Shown here: one piece after another, positions 36,456-45,727 of the stretch
How positions within the stretch are numbered: position 1 is the stretch's first letter
Layout of the letters: each line of letters begins with the position of its first letter
The notes under the pieces: model-generated
Told to the model about the DNA's origin: nothing
The model's database searches: none
The model's input: only the letters and a program-made list of their open reading frames with translations
Source: DASPSM01 sp036008465
Lineage (GTDB): Bacteria; Planctomycetota; Planctomycetia; Planctomycetales; Planctomycetaceae
Assembly: GCA_036008465.1 (NCBI GenBank)
Contig: DASYNP010000003.1
Coordinates: forward strand, 62,001 to 126,000
DNA: 64,000 nt
Reading direction: 5' to 3'
Made by a program: the position numbers and the translations under genes

Positions 36456-37646
36456 GTGCAGAAAAGGTCTGTTCAGGTAAAGCCATTAAGAGTTGCGTTC
36501 TTTATCACCCTGATGGCGAGCATCAATCTGAGGATGGCCGTAACTGCGGAGCAGACGCCCCCTCGTCGGGCGCGCCCGGCACCACCTGCACGCGATCCGC
36601 ACACGCCGGGATATGTCCCCGCCCAAGAGTTACCCGACGGCGCCATTCCGCGACCCGATGTCGACGGAAACTTTATTATCGGCCCAACGCACAAGCGCGC
36701 AGCGGAAATGACACCGCAAGATGGAGTGCCAAAGGGGACGGTGCATAACCTCACGATGAATTCTGCTGACAGCAAGATCTATCCCGGCATCGCCCGGCAG
36801 CCGAACACGTCTGGAACTGCCGACCCCGCCGACCCCGCCAGGCTGGTGGTGACCACGAGCCATCCCGCTCCTTACACGCGCCGAGTCGCTGTCTATGTGC
36901 CGCAGCAGTACGTGCCCGGAACGCCTGCGCCATTCCTCGTCGGCGCGGACGGACCGGATCGGGCGCTGTTCACCGCTCTGGATAATCTCATCGCCCAGCA
37001 CCGCGTCCCGGTGATGATCGCCGTCTCGATCGGCAATGGCAGCGGCGACGCCCAAGGCAGCCAACGCGGACTGGAATATGACACCATGTCGGGCCTGTAT
37101 GCGGAATTTGTCGAGAACGAGGTGCTGCCTTTCGTCGAGACACAATGCCAGGTGAAGCTGACCAAAGATCCGGAAGGCCGGGCGACCACTGGATGCAGTT
37201 CGGGTGGTTCGTGCGCAATGATCATGGCCTGGTATCACCCGGAGCTCTACCACCGTGTGCTGACTTATTCGGGGACTTTTGTGAACCAGCAATGGCCGCA
37301 CAATTTGGAGACCCCGCACGGTGCGTGGGAGTTTCACGAACGCCTGATCCGCAACAGCCCGGTCCGACCACTGCGAATTTGGATGGAAGTTGGAGACAGC
37401 GATCTCCTCAACCCCAATGTCATGCGCGACAACATGCACGATTGGGTGGTCGCCAACGAGAAGATGGCCGAGGTACTCGCCCAAAAGGGCTACCACTACC
37501 AATTCGTCTTCGCTCGCAACGCCAGGCATTGTGACGGCAGCGTGAAGCAACAAACGTTGCCGGAAGCTCTGGAATATGTCTGGCAGGGATATCCGATTGC
37601 GGGAGGGAAGAGCGCGCCGTCTGGAGGTACAGGTTCGGCCAAATAA
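36456..37646 (+). CDS. Secreted esterase, enterochelin-esterase (Fes)-like
   Basis: The GTG at 36456 gives 396 residues with a signal peptide (about residues 1-30). The alpha/beta-hydrolase nucleophile elbow is GCSSGG with Ser248, preceded by a strand and followed by SCAMIMAWYHPELYHRVLTYSGTF. The late ARHCDGS supplies a candidate catalytic His, and LRIWMEVGDSDLL an acidic residue. The arrangement is that of the putative-esterase (Fes/feruloyl esterase D) family, which hydrolyses acyl esters such as siderophores or plant feruloyl esters. It faces the TadE-like gene tail to tail with 79 bases between. Confidence 0.82.
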   Translation: MQKRSVQVKPLRVAFFITLMASINLRMAVTAEQTPPRRARPAPPARDPHTPGYVPAQELPDGAIPRPDVDGNFIIGPTHKRAAEMTPQDGVPKGTVHNLTMNSADSKIYPGIARQPNTSGTADPADPARLVVTTSHPAPYTRRVAVYVPQQYVPGTPAPFLVGADGPDRALFTALDNLIAQHRVPVMIAVSIGNGSGDAQGSQRGLEYDTMSGLYAEFVENEVLPFVETQCQVKLTKDPEGRATTGCSSGGSCAMIMAWYHPELYHRVLTYSGTFVNQQWPHNLETPHGAWEFHERLIRNSPVRPLRIWMEVGDSDLLNPNVMRDNMHDWVVANEKMAEVLAQKGYHYQFVFARNARHCDGSVKQQTLPEALEYVWQGYPIAGGKSAPSGGTGSAK

Positions 37647-37725
37647 GGTGTCCACGCGCGCAGGCCGAAATCAATCACGAGAAATGCGATAAGACCCGAC
37701 TCGGCGGTTGCGCTCGAGGTCGGTG

Positions 37726-38172
37726 TTATTCGTGCAGCATCGAGCAAGCCCCCTTGAGCGTGTCGCCGGCCAGGTAGGTGCCGGGAATGTAGCTCACCTG
37801 GTTAAAGGGGACCAGCACCTGGATCGCACAGACATCGCCCGTGTGCGCGTTGGCGATCTGGTTTCCCGGATCCGGATTGCCGGTGGCAGGCGTCACGGTG
37901 ATGTTCACGGTGACAGCCTGCGAGTTGACGCTCGTCGATTGCATGAAGTTGGTGACGGTTTGCGTCACGGCCGCATTTGTAGACCCAGCCAGGATTGCCT
38001 GCCGAGCCCCGACGCGAGCCCCGTCATTCAGCAGCTCCGCGACCATCATTCCCCGGCCGAATTCGATGATGGCCAGGATGATCATAACCAGCACGGGCAG
38101 GCAAACGGCCATCTCGACCAAGGCGGCTCCGCACCGACTCGCCTTCACGCCCCTTGTTCGCTTCGTCTTCAT
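37726..38172 (-). CDS. TadE-like pseudopilin protein
   Basis: The ATG at 38172 follows AAGGTAAGG and gives 148 residues. The N-terminal block GAALVEMAVCLPVLVMIILAI followed by EFGR is the classic TadE signature: a short basic leader, a prepilin-like site before a Glu, and a single long hydrophobic segment. The rest is an extracytoplasmic domain with a C-terminal Cys pair. TadE-like proteins are minor pilins of the Flp/Tad system, but in planctomycetes they also occur as stand-alone exported proteins. The Tad-domain gene is 36 bases upstream. Confidence 0.88.
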   Translation of the reverse strand: MKTKRTRGVKASRCGAALVEMAVCLPVLVMIILAIIEFGRGMMVAELLNDGARVGARQAILAGSTNAAVTQTVTNFMQSTSVNSQAVTVNITVTPATGNPDPGNQIANAHTGDVCAIQVLVPFNQVSYIPGTYLAGDTLKGACSMLHE

Positions 38173-38208
38173 TTCCTTACCTTTCGGCACCCTGGGCGCC
38201 GCGATGGC

Positions 38209-39321
38209 TCACTGGATGAGTTGCACAGGGGCCAGAATTGAATCGTTGGTCAGCGGGACATTCCCCGGAATGACGCTCGGGTCGGTAAAGGGAGCCGGTT
38301 GGATCGTGACGTGCTTCTGGGATGGACTTCCGCTCAACTTCGCATTGAGCACTCGCACGCCCACAAATTTGATGACTGTGTAGACCGCGTTGGCCCCGTT
38401 CCCAGAGACCTGCGTGAAGATGGGAATCGCTCGCGGCTGTCCGATGATCTGGTTCAAGGCGTTCTGGAGCGCAGCGCTCAGGCCCGGATTGCCGTCGAGC
38501 TGCAGGTTCGTATTGCTGAAGATCAGTTGGCCGCCGTAGGGCGCCAACTGGGCGGGGGTCACGCCGTACAAAATCTGCGAAACCAGGGTGCTCGTGGAAT
38601 TGTTGTTAATACCGATGTCGACGGTGCCGCGGTTACCCGGGGGCATGAGAGCGCTGCCACTGGGATAGAGGTCGACCTCGAGGATGCCGTCCGCGCCCGA
38701 TGTGACCGCCCCGGTGGCAGGATTGTAGGTGTAGCTGTCGCTGCCAACCCCGGCCATCAAGGCGTTCCACGTGCCGACGTCGAGTGCGATCGGGAGAATG
38801 CCAGCGTTGAAGCTCGACCCGCTGCTGAGCTTGAATCCGATTCCCGGGAGCATCGCGGCCGTCGCGGTCGCTTCGACATTGGCGGTCTTGTCGCCCAGGA
38901 CGGGCGCAAAGAACAAGGGAAGAGGCCGATCGCCGCCAGTCCCGGCAATATCGCGGTGCAACGTCACGCGAGACATGTTGTAGGGCGTCACGCCCCAGTT
39001 CATCGTCCACGAAGTGCCGTTCCACTGGTACTGCCCGAGCTGCACGTCCCGGCTGCCGTTGCAGTAGACCGAATTTATATCGCCGGCCTTGTTGGCGGCG
39101 GCAACCGTCACGGCGACGTTTTGAGCAGTCGTCGTGACCTGCGCTGTGGTCATCGTAGCGCCGGGGCCGAAGCCTTTGATCAGGTTCATGTCCGATCCGA
39201 GTGCCGAGGCATCGGCGGCGTTCTGAAGCTGCGTCTTCGTGACAGTCAGCCATCCGATGTCAACGGTGAAGGCGACGAACGCGAAGATCATAATCAGCGC
39301 GAAAGCGATCAACGCAACCAT
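38209..39321 (-). CDS. TadG/Tad-domain protein
   Basis: This 370-residue protein starts with the Tad-type N-terminal segment MVALIAFALIMIFAFVAFTVDIGWL, then TKTQLQNAADASALGSDM, the conserved Q-x-ADA(S/A)AL block found in TadG. A long beta-rich extracytoplasmic region follows. The usual basic RRRG leader is present only as untranslated sequence just before the ATG (the codons upstream read R-R-G-A and run into a stop 17 codons back). The start could therefore be misplaced, or the leader could have been lost. It pairs with TadE; no Tad ATPase or secretin is encoded in the window. Confidence 0.85.
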   Translation of the reverse strand: MVALIAFALIMIFAFVAFTVDIGWLTVTKTQLQNAADASALGSDMNLIKGFGPGATMTTAQVTTTAQNVAVTVAAANKAGDINSVYCNGSRDVQLGQYQWNGTSWTMNWGVTPYNMSRVTLHRDIAGTGGDRPLPLFFAPVLGDKTANVEATATAAMLPGIGFKLSSGSSFNAGILPIALDVGTWNALMAGVGSDSYTYNPATGAVTSGADGILEVDLYPSGSALMPPGNRGTVDIGINNNSTSTLVSQILYGVTPAQLAPYGGQLIFSNTNLQLDGNPGLSAALQNALNQIIGQPRAIPIFTQVSGNGANAVYTVIKFVGVRVLNAKLSGSPSQKHVTIQPAPFTDPSVIPGNVPLTNDSILAPVQLIQ

Positions 39322-39497
39322 CGCGCCGCGCCGATTACGCCAGCAGTTTCTTCGCCGAGTCGATTTTCGTCAGGCATTGCATGGCAGAATTCCATCAAGA
39401 AGCCGAATCCATCAACAGGCGGAATTGCAGACTGGGACAGAATTCGATCAAGGTCAGCGGGCCGGCGACAGAGTCCCGGCCCTTTGAGTGTCATGCC

Positions 39498-40184
39498 TTA
39501 TTGGCCCGTATATTGCCAAAGCACTTGCTGGGTCGAGTCGGTATTGACCAGGGTTCCGTTGGAGTAGTACCGGACCGCCGTGCGGACGACCTGCTGCACT
39601 CGATTGGATCCGGCGCCGACGTAAGAATTCGCCAGCGACTGAGTCGAGTCGTAGGAATTGAGATTGGTGCCGTCGAAGGCGACCGACAGGTTCATCGATT
39701 GGCCATTCCCGAACGACCCCCAGGTCTGGGAGTTGCCGTTCGAGACGCCAAAGTTGAGCGTTGACCCCTGAACCTCCATGGACATGGTGAACGTGACGAC
39801 TTCGCCGGGAGTTTGCAACAAGGCCGGATTGCCCGGGCTCACGACGTCTGCAAAGTTCTCCTGGCCGAACCAGCGCTGCAACTGCATTCCCCCGGGGGAG
39901 TAGTTGGGCTGCGTCTGGGAGTTGATCTCGAAGACCGCATGATGCCCGATCACGCCTGGATAGGGGGTCATCACCATCGTGATTTGAGGCAAGTTGAGGT
40001 TGGGATCCGGAGCCCCGACTGTGATCTGCCAGTCCTCCTCAACCCGCGTGATGGTTTGCTGCGGTCCGTTGTTGACCTGGTTGTCGGCCGACACGCAAGT
40101 CGCCAGGCACATAACGCCCAGTGCACCGCAGACAATCGCCGTTCGCATTCTTGGGAGACGCAAGTTCACTGGGCGGGTATTCAT
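39498..40184 (-). CDS. Secreted hypothetical protein, beta-rich
   Basis: From the ATG at 40184, preceded by GAGGCAAG, the protein has 228 residues. Residues 1-33 form a signal peptide (TAIVCGALGVMCLATCVSA). The mature region is beta-rich, with many Asn, Gln, Ser and Thr, for example TITRVEEDWQITVGAPDPN and VVTFTMSMEVQGSTLNFGVS. This suggests a surface or extracellular beta-sandwich protein. It lies 176 bases upstream of the Tad-domain gene on the same strand, so the three may form a surface-protein operon. Not recognised by family. Confidence 0.72.
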   Translation of the reverse strand: MNTRPVNLRLPRMRTAIVCGALGVMCLATCVSADNQVNNGPQQTITRVEEDWQITVGAPDPNLNLPQITMVMTPYPGVIGHHAVFEINSQTQPNYSPGGMQLQRWFGQENFADVVSPGNPALLQTPGEVVTFTMSMEVQGSTLNFGVSNGNSQTWGSFGNGQSMNLSVAFDGTNLNSYDSTQSLANSYVGAGSNRVQQVVRTAVRYYSNGTLVNTDSTQQVLWQYTGQ

Positions 40185-40969
40185 GGCTTGCCTCGTCTTG
40201 GACAGGAACACAGCCAAGCTGTCTGATGGTTACGGAACTCGGTACAGATGTTTGGGCCGACATTCGGCCCGGCGAAAGCGCAATTGATTGCTAGGAAGTG
40301 CCTGCGTTCGGTGTGTGAGGGCCGAACGATGCTGAAATGTTTTCAGAGGGGCGCCCGGATTCGGGAAATCTTAACCAAGTTCCCTCCGTTCGAAGTCTAG
40401 TTTGCGAATTGTGCGATGCGACACAATTTCGACCTGAGGAGCTTTTTTTATGGTATTGATGACCAGTGGCCACGCGATGTTGAATCGCGGCATCACGCTT
40501 ACTGGGCATCGACCGGCGGGGGCGAAGTGGCGGCCCGTTGAGTAGCCGTAGAAGCGCTGCGAGTTGGCAGCGAAGCCACGTTTAGTGTTCCGATTTCCTC
40601 TGCAGACTGCCGCGCTCTGACAGGATCCTACTCCCATAAATCGTTCGATTTCCCCTCATCGACCGTCACCGCCAATGAGTCGACAAAGTCCTCCGTCGGT
40701 GAATCCCAAAAACTCATCGTAATTCAAAACACCGGAAAGACGTGGGAAACGCGGTTCTTGGCACAGTCCACTCGTGGCTTTTTTGATTGGCTCCCCTCGA
40801 AACGCGCGACCGCGGGATTATTTGCTGCGCTCGCTGAGAGACAAGCGTGACGTGTCCGCAATATCGCGGGCGAGTCGAGCCAACGGAGGCAGGCCGGCAT
40901 GTGGCAGTGGCGGATCAAATCTCGCTCAGATAAGGTTATTCCCAAAAAGACCACCTGGAGCAACCTACC
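40185..40969. other. Intergenic region with 37-base repeat
   Basis: 785 bases between the beta-rich secreted protein (minus) and the DUF885 gene (plus). It holds the second copy of the 37-base repeat. No convincing gene was seen. Confidence 0.5.
40804..40840. repeat. 37-base direct repeat, copy 2
   Basis: Same orientation as 29855-29891, 35/37 identical (differences within GGGGTT/GGGATT and TTGTTG/TTGCTG). See the finding on the bracketed segment. Confidence 0.6.
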
Positions 40970-42715
40970 ATGTCGCGCGTGCACCTTGTCCTTTTGACCC
41001 TGCTCGGTGTGGCCCTGGCGATCAACCCGGGGTGCAGCGCACCCGTCCTGGGCGCAGATGACGCATCACCGTTCGCCGTCTTCGTGGACGATTTCTTCAA
41101 CGCCTCTTTCGACGCAAAGCCGTCGAGAGGCACCGGTGCCGGGCTGCACCAGTATGACGACCGGCTGGAAGACGGCTCGGCCGAGGCCGTGAAGAAACGG
41201 ATCGAAGTGCTCAAGACCCTCCAGGCTCGGCTGGACAAACTCCGAGCGGCCAAGCTCACCGAGGACGAAGCGATCGACGCCGAAGTGCTCGATGGCCGAC
41301 TCAAATCCGAATTACTCGACTTGGAAGTTCTGCGGACGTGGCAGCACAACCCGATGCGCTACATCGGCACGCCCGCGGGATCCATCGACGGCCTCATGAA
41401 GCGCGACTTCGCTCCCGCCGCGACCCGGCTGCGCTCGGTTATCGCCCGGCTGAAAGCCGCTCCCGCCATGTTCAAGGCATTGCGGGCGAACGTCGACAAT
41501 CCGCCAAAAGAGTTCACCGACCTGGCGATCCGCTCGGGCGCGGGTTCGATCGGCTTCTTCCAGCACACTGTGCGTGACTGGGCCAGGGATGCCGCCGGAA
41601 ATGACGCCGAGCTTCTCAAGGAATTTAATGCCGCCAACGATGCGGTCATAAAGTCGCTTACCGAGACCGTCGCCTGGATGAAGCAGGACCTCTTGCCAAG
41701 ATCTCACGGCAAATACGCCCTGGGTGCCGACTCGTTCGCCAAGAAATTGCTCTACGAAGAGATGGTCGACATCCCGCTGGATCGGCTGCTGGCCATCGGG
41801 GAGGCCAACCTCCGGCGCGATCACGAAGCCTTCCGCGCCGTGGCGGCGAAGATCGATCCAAACAAGACGCCAGCCGAGGTGATGAAGGCGATCTCGTACG
41901 ACCACCCGGCTGAGGACGACTTGATCCCCTCGGCCCAACGGACGATCGAGAAGTGCCGCCAATTCCTGTTGGACAAGAAGATCGTCGCGGTCCCGTCCGA
42001 GGTCCGACCCACCATCCTCGAGACGCCTCCCTTCGCTCGCAACGGCAGCTATGCCTCGATGGATACGCCGGGCGCCTATGAAACCCTGGCCACCGAGGCG
42101 TTTTACTACGTCACGCCAACCGAGAAAGACTGGACCCCCAAGCACAAAGAGGAACACCTGCGGCTGTTCAACGCCCCGGTCATGCAAATTATCACCATCC
42201 ACGAGGCGTTCCCCGGACACTACATCCAGTTCCTCTACAGCAAGCAGTATCCGACCAAGACGCGCAAGCTGACCTTTTGCGGCACCAACGCGGAGGGCTG
42301 GGCGCACTACACCGAGCAAATGGCGTTGGAAGAGGGCTACGGCGACGGCGATCCGAAGATCCACCTGGCGCAGCTCTCCGAGGCGCTGTTGCGCGACTGC
42401 CGCTACGTGGTCGGCATCAAGCTGCACACCCAGGGCATGACCGTGGAGCAGGGGGCCAAGGTCTTCGAGCAAGAAGGATTCACCGAGCCGTCCGTCGCGT
42501 TCGAGGAGGCCCGCCGCGGGGCCTACAACCCGACCTACCTTTACTACACGCTGGGCAAGCTGCAGATCTACAAACTGCGCGACGACTACCGCAAAGCCAA
42601 GGGCTCCGACTACAAGCTCGAAACGTTCCACAACGAGTTCGTGCGCCAGGGCGGAATCCCGATCAAAATGATCCGCCGCATCCTCATTCCCGGCGACAAC
42701 GGCGCCACGCTGTGA
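40970..42715 (+). CDS. DUF885 family protein, putative metallopeptidase
   Basis: This is a 581-residue exported protein (signal sequence, residues 1-25, with a Cys at 22 in NPGCS). The family motif HEAFPGHY begins at residue 411, a zinc-binding HExxxGH-type site; a later TFCGTNAEGWAHYTEQMALE supplies the second ligand region with its conserved Glu. DUF885 proteins are predicted helical zinc peptidases related to the M32/M3-like gluzincins and are common in planctomycetes and soil bacteria. It precedes the second DUF1501 gene by 59 bases on the same strand. Confidence 0.9.
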   Translation: MSRVHLVLLTLLGVALAINPGCSAPVLGADDASPFAVFVDDFFNASFDAKPSRGTGAGLHQYDDRLEDGSAEAVKKRIEVLKTLQARLDKLRAAKLTEDEAIDAEVLDGRLKSELLDLEVLRTWQHNPMRYIGTPAGSIDGLMKRDFAPAATRLRSVIARLKAAPAMFKALRANVDNPPKEFTDLAIRSGAGSIGFFQHTVRDWARDAAGNDAELLKEFNAANDAVIKSLTETVAWMKQDLLPRSHGKYALGADSFAKKLLYEEMVDIPLDRLLAIGEANLRRDHEAFRAVAAKIDPNKTPAEVMKAISYDHPAEDDLIPSAQRTIEKCRQFLLDKKIVAVPSEVRPTILETPPFARNGSYASMDTPGAYETLATEAFYYVTPTEKDWTPKHKEEHLRLFNAPVMQIITIHEAFPGHYIQFLYSKQYPTKTRKLTFCGTNAEGWAHYTEQMALEEGYGDGDPKIHLAQLSEALLRDCRYVVGIKLHTQGMTVEQGAKVFEQEGFTEPSVAFEEARRGAYNPTYLYYTLGKLQIYKLRDDYRKAKGSDYKLETFHNEFVRQGGIPIKMIRRILIPGDNGATL

Positions 42716-42774
42716 GTCCCAAGCTCGCCTGTTCTGACCGTCGAACGGCGTGATCGAAGCAGGAAACGCGAAAC

Positions 42775-44199
42775 ATGAAGTCGGACCTGCATCAACTTTT
42801 CCTGAAGACGCCCCGGCGAGATTTCCTCGTCGCTTCCGCAACGGGTCTCGCGGGCATCGCCAGCGGATCACGGCTGTTATCGGCGTCCCAAACCCCAAAG
42901 GAGGGCGCAACGGCGCGGTCGACCATTCTCTTTTTCCTGTGCGGCGGCGTCTCGCACATTGACACCTGGGACATGAAGCCCGACGCCCCTCTCGAGTACC
43001 GCGGTGAATTTCGGTCGATCCCGACTTCGGCTCCGGGCGTCAGGTTGTGTGAGCACTTGCCGCTCTTGGCGAAGCAGGCGCATCACATCGCGCTTTTGAA
43101 CTCGATCAACGGCACCGTCAATACCAACGATCATCACGCCGGCTACTATCACAATCTGACGGGTCATGTCCCCGATCCGACATTCCTCTCGCTGGGCAAC
43201 AATCGCACTCCATTCGCCGATGACTGGCCCTACATGGGCTGCGTGGTTGCCGCGAAAAAGCCGCCGCGAAACGGCATGCCCAACGCCGTCACCCTTCCTT
43301 GGAAACCGAGCCAGGCCCCCTACACGCGACCGGGACAATTCGCCGGCAAACTGGGCGTCCAGTACGATCCGCTATACGTGCTCGGCGATCGCAAGAACCC
43401 CACGCAGTTCCGGGCACCAGACCTGGCGTTGTCGAGCGACGTGCCAACGCGCCGGCTGTTTTCGCGAGAGCAACTGCTCGCGGGACTCAATTCGGCCCGC
43501 CGCGACCTCGACACATTTGCGAAAGTGCACTCGTGGTCGGCGCAGAACGACCGGGCGCTGACCCTGTTGACTTCCTCAATGACGCTCAAAGCTTTTGACA
43601 TCGAATCCGAATCTCCGACAACGATCGAGCGCTACGGCCGCACCGTCAACGCGATGAGCCTGCTCGCGGCCCGCAGACTCGTCGAGTCGGGAGTTCCCTT
43701 TATCACGGTGTTCTGGTCGGAAGAGGATGAACTCGTCTCGAAGAAGTGTCTGAGCGGCGGTGGGTGGGACACGCACGGCAACAATTTCCGCTGCCTGAAA
43801 GAAAATCTGCTCCCCGAGTTCGACCGTTGTTTTTCCGCATTGATCGAAGACTTGTCGCTCCGGGGCCTGCTCGATTCCACGCTGTTGATGGTCACCAGTG
43901 AAATGGGACGCAAGCCGAAGATCGGCGACGTCCGCAGCAACTCGACAATCGGGGCCGGTCGCGACCACTGGACGCATTGCCTCACCGACGTGCTCGCCGG
44001 TGGAGGCATCCGCGGTGGCCAGACCTACGGTTCAAGCGACCGCCTCGCCGAGTACCCCGCGGACAAGCCGGTCACTCCCGCCCACGTCGCGAAGACCGTC
44101 TATCACGCCATGGGACTGCACGACCTCACCGCCGTCGACCGACAAAGCCGCCCATTCCAACTCCTCGACGAAGGCGAAGCGCTCACGGAGCTGTTCTGA
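42775..44199 (+). CDS. DUF1501 protein (second in window), Tat-type signal
   Basis: This 474-residue protein starts with KTPRRDFLVASATGLAGIAS, a Tat-type twin-arginine leader. Family blocks include ILFFLCGGVSHIDTWDMKP, NTNDHHAGYYHNLTGH, MVTSEMGRKPKIGD, RDHWTHCLTDVLAGGGIRGG and GSSDRLAEYPADKPVTP. It is about as long as the DUF1501 of the 31.5-kb pair but has no DUF1549/DUF1553 partner beside it; its neighbour is a DUF885 peptidase. It therefore represents the orphan type of DUF1501 protein. The metal-dependent hydrolase fold is inferred. Confidence 0.92.
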   Translation: MKSDLHQLFLKTPRRDFLVASATGLAGIASGSRLLSASQTPKEGATARSTILFFLCGGVSHIDTWDMKPDAPLEYRGEFRSIPTSAPGVRLCEHLPLLAKQAHHIALLNSINGTVNTNDHHAGYYHNLTGHVPDPTFLSLGNNRTPFADDWPYMGCVVAAKKPPRNGMPNAVTLPWKPSQAPYTRPGQFAGKLGVQYDPLYVLGDRKNPTQFRAPDLALSSDVPTRRLFSREQLLAGLNSARRDLDTFAKVHSWSAQNDRALTLLTSSMTLKAFDIESESPTTIERYGRTVNAMSLLAARRLVESGVPFITVFWSEEDELVSKKCLSGGGWDTHGNNFRCLKENLLPEFDRCFSALIEDLSLRGLLDSTLLMVTSEMGRKPKIGDVRSNSTIGAGRDHWTHCLTDVLAGGGIRGGQTYGSSDRLAEYPADKPVTPAHVAKTVYHAMGLHDLTAVDRQSRPFQLLDEGEALTELF

Positions 44200-44625
44200 G
44201 AGTGTTCGGAGCCATCGCCGCGCCCCAAAGCGGTCGGTTTTCGGGTCCCGTCCCCCTTTTTCTTTCGGATGGGACTTCGGCGAGCTCGCCTCGACTGAGC
44301 TCGCCGAAGTCAGTCGAGCCGCAGAGGTCCGGAGTGAGGGCCGCCTTTCGTGTCCCGTCCCGTCCCCACTGATTTCTTCTCCCCTCGCCCCGCCGAGGGA
44401 GAGGGGCTGTGGGTGAGGGGGCTTCTTCGTGTCCCGTTGGGCTCGTGTCCCGTCCGAGACTGCCGGGGATCCTTTTTCCCCTTAGTGAAAAAGGATCCTC
44501 ACCACCAGCAGATTTATTTTTGGTCCCCGGCGGAGGGGGTCCTTTCCCCGGCGCGCCGCCGCGATCTCAAAACAAAAGGAGTCCGGACCTGACCCCGCGG
44601 CTCAAGTCCCGTCCCGCTCTTCTTC

Positions 44626-44645
44626 AGCCCCAAGGGGGCGCGACA
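44626..44645. repeat. AGCCCC-type hairpin, copy 1
   Basis: AGCCCCAAGGGGGCGCGACA. CCCC and GGGG arms pair. Other copies at 44711, 45309 and 45381. Confidence 0.55.
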
Positions 44646-44710
44646 TCTAGAGTCCGGGTTGCAGCGAAGCGCAGGCTCGGGAACTCGAGCCCCCAAGCCC
44701 GATCCTCCTC

Positions 44711-44730
44711 AGCCCCAACGGGGCGAGACA
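44711..44730. repeat. AGCCCC-type hairpin, copy 2
   Basis: AGCCCCAACGGGGCGAGACA. A typical planctomycete REP-like short hairpin. Confidence 0.55.
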
Positions 44731-44898
44731 AACACTACCCGCACTTCCGCCGTTAAGAACGTGTCCGGGCCGGATTTTCGCCTCGTGTCCCGTCCCGCTT
44801 CCCCCCTCGCGCGTCCGCCTTGGATGGGTGAGGCCGCTTTCTCGCGTGTGATCCCGTCGACAAAGGTTTCCGGACCGGACTCCTGTCCCGTCCCGCAG

Positions 44899-44955
44899 GG
44901 GTCGGGTCACCAATTTAGCGGGTCAACTTGCTATCAAAAATTCGTGACCCGACCC
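44899..44955. repeat. Hairpin repeat with CTATCAAAA core, copy 2
   Basis: GGGTCGGGTCAC (44899-44910) is the exact complement of GTGACCCGACCC (44944-44955). The loop contains GGGTCAACTTGCTATCAAAA. It is related in reverse orientation to 27404-27445. Confidence 0.65.
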
Positions 44956-45260
44956 GACCCCTGGTGATTCTACCTAGCCCGTGAGTCGACCGAGTCAGTA
45001 CGAACCTTGGTCGTGAACCCCGGCTCTCGTCGCCCCGCGCGGCGCACGATTGCCGCCAACGCGCGCACGAAGGCCTCATAACTTTGGACCTTGGACGTTG
45101 GACTTTGGACCAAAGAGGTCCCTATTTCCATTCAGCCATAAAAATTCAGATCTGCCAAGATCAGTTTCTTGGAATCCGCGATTGACGACCCGGGTCGGTA
45201 GCGAGTGGGCTGCGGCATCGATTCTGAATTTAAGCCCCAGCCAGGGGCGTCAGAAAATAG

Positions 45261-45281
45261 CCCAGGGTGTTCAACCCTGGG
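45261..45281. repeat. CCCAGGGT hairpin
   Basis: CCCAGGGT and ACCCTGGG pair perfectly around GTTCA. A REP-like element within the repeat block. Confidence 0.5.
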
Positions 45282-45308
45282 TAGCGCGGGCCGCAAAGCA
45301 GTTTCGAA

Positions 45309-45327
45309 AGCCCCAACGGGGCGACAC
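45309..45327. repeat. AGCCCC-type hairpin, copy 3
   Basis: AGCCCCAACGGGGCGACAC. Confidence 0.55.
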
Positions 45328-45380
45328 TCCTCTAGCCACGCGGCGTAGCCCGTGGATGTCGGTCTCTCGTGCGTGACAGA

Positions 45381-45402
45381 AGCCCCCGAATGGGGGCGAC
45401 AC
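45381..45402. repeat. AGCCCC-type hairpin, copy 4
   Basis: AGCCCCCGAATGGGGGCGACAC is a longer-stem version: five C and five G pair. Confidence 0.55.
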
Positions 45403-45727
45403 TCGGTTGATCCAAGAAGTGCCGCCCCCGTTCCGTGGCTCAAGCGCGAAGAAGGAGTTCGCATCCCACCCGCTCACGCGGGTGGCAAGCAGAGTGCCAC
45501 CCCTCCCGGGGTTGTCGCCCCAATTCCCGGGCAGCCTTAACAAGTGGTCCCGGCCACCCGATCGAATTGTGTGTGATTTGGCTTCTGTCTGTTGATTTGG
45601 TGAAACTCACACGATCTCTGGGGATTGTGGGGATTGCTTCAGACGGGGAAGGAACCTTACCGCTGGAGGTAAAGGGTCTGTGCTCTGCCTCGTTGTTTGT
45701 GTTTGTTTGGCGATTGGTTGTGCCCAG

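Larger units (their letters stand above)
44200..45727. other. 1.5-kb non-coding repeat block
   Basis: No convincing gene. Contents in order: a CTCGACTGAGCTCGCCGAAG inverted repeat (about 44287-44320); many GTCCCGTCCC units; a CCCCTCGCCCC...GGTGAGGGG element (44386-44425); four AGCCCCAACGGGGCGACA-type hairpins; the CTATCAAAA hairpin (44899-44955); a GGACCTTGGACGTTGGAC tract near 45085; a CCCAGGGT/ACCCTGGG hairpin (45261-45281). Its right end abuts the TIR-PIN operon. Confidence 0.65.

Noticed and set aside
29855..40840. Classical integrative element with att sites
   Set aside because: No integrase or recombinase was found in the segment, and the repeat does not include the tRNA 3' end itself; kept only as a finding about bracketing repeats.
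41312..42910. 532-codon open frame on the minus strand
   Set aside because: Antisense shadow of the DUF885 gene, whose HEAFPGHY motif is convincing.
44386..44425. Short frame in the CCCCTCGCCCC...GGTGAGGGG element
   Set aside because: This GC-rich palindrome gives open frames in many bacterial genomes; it is a repeat, not a gene.
45309..45402. Two similar hairpins with about 70-base spacing, considered as a CRISPR-like array
   Set aside because: Repeat units are only about 20 bases, differ in length, are irregularly spaced and belong to a dispersed hairpin family; no cas gene is present.
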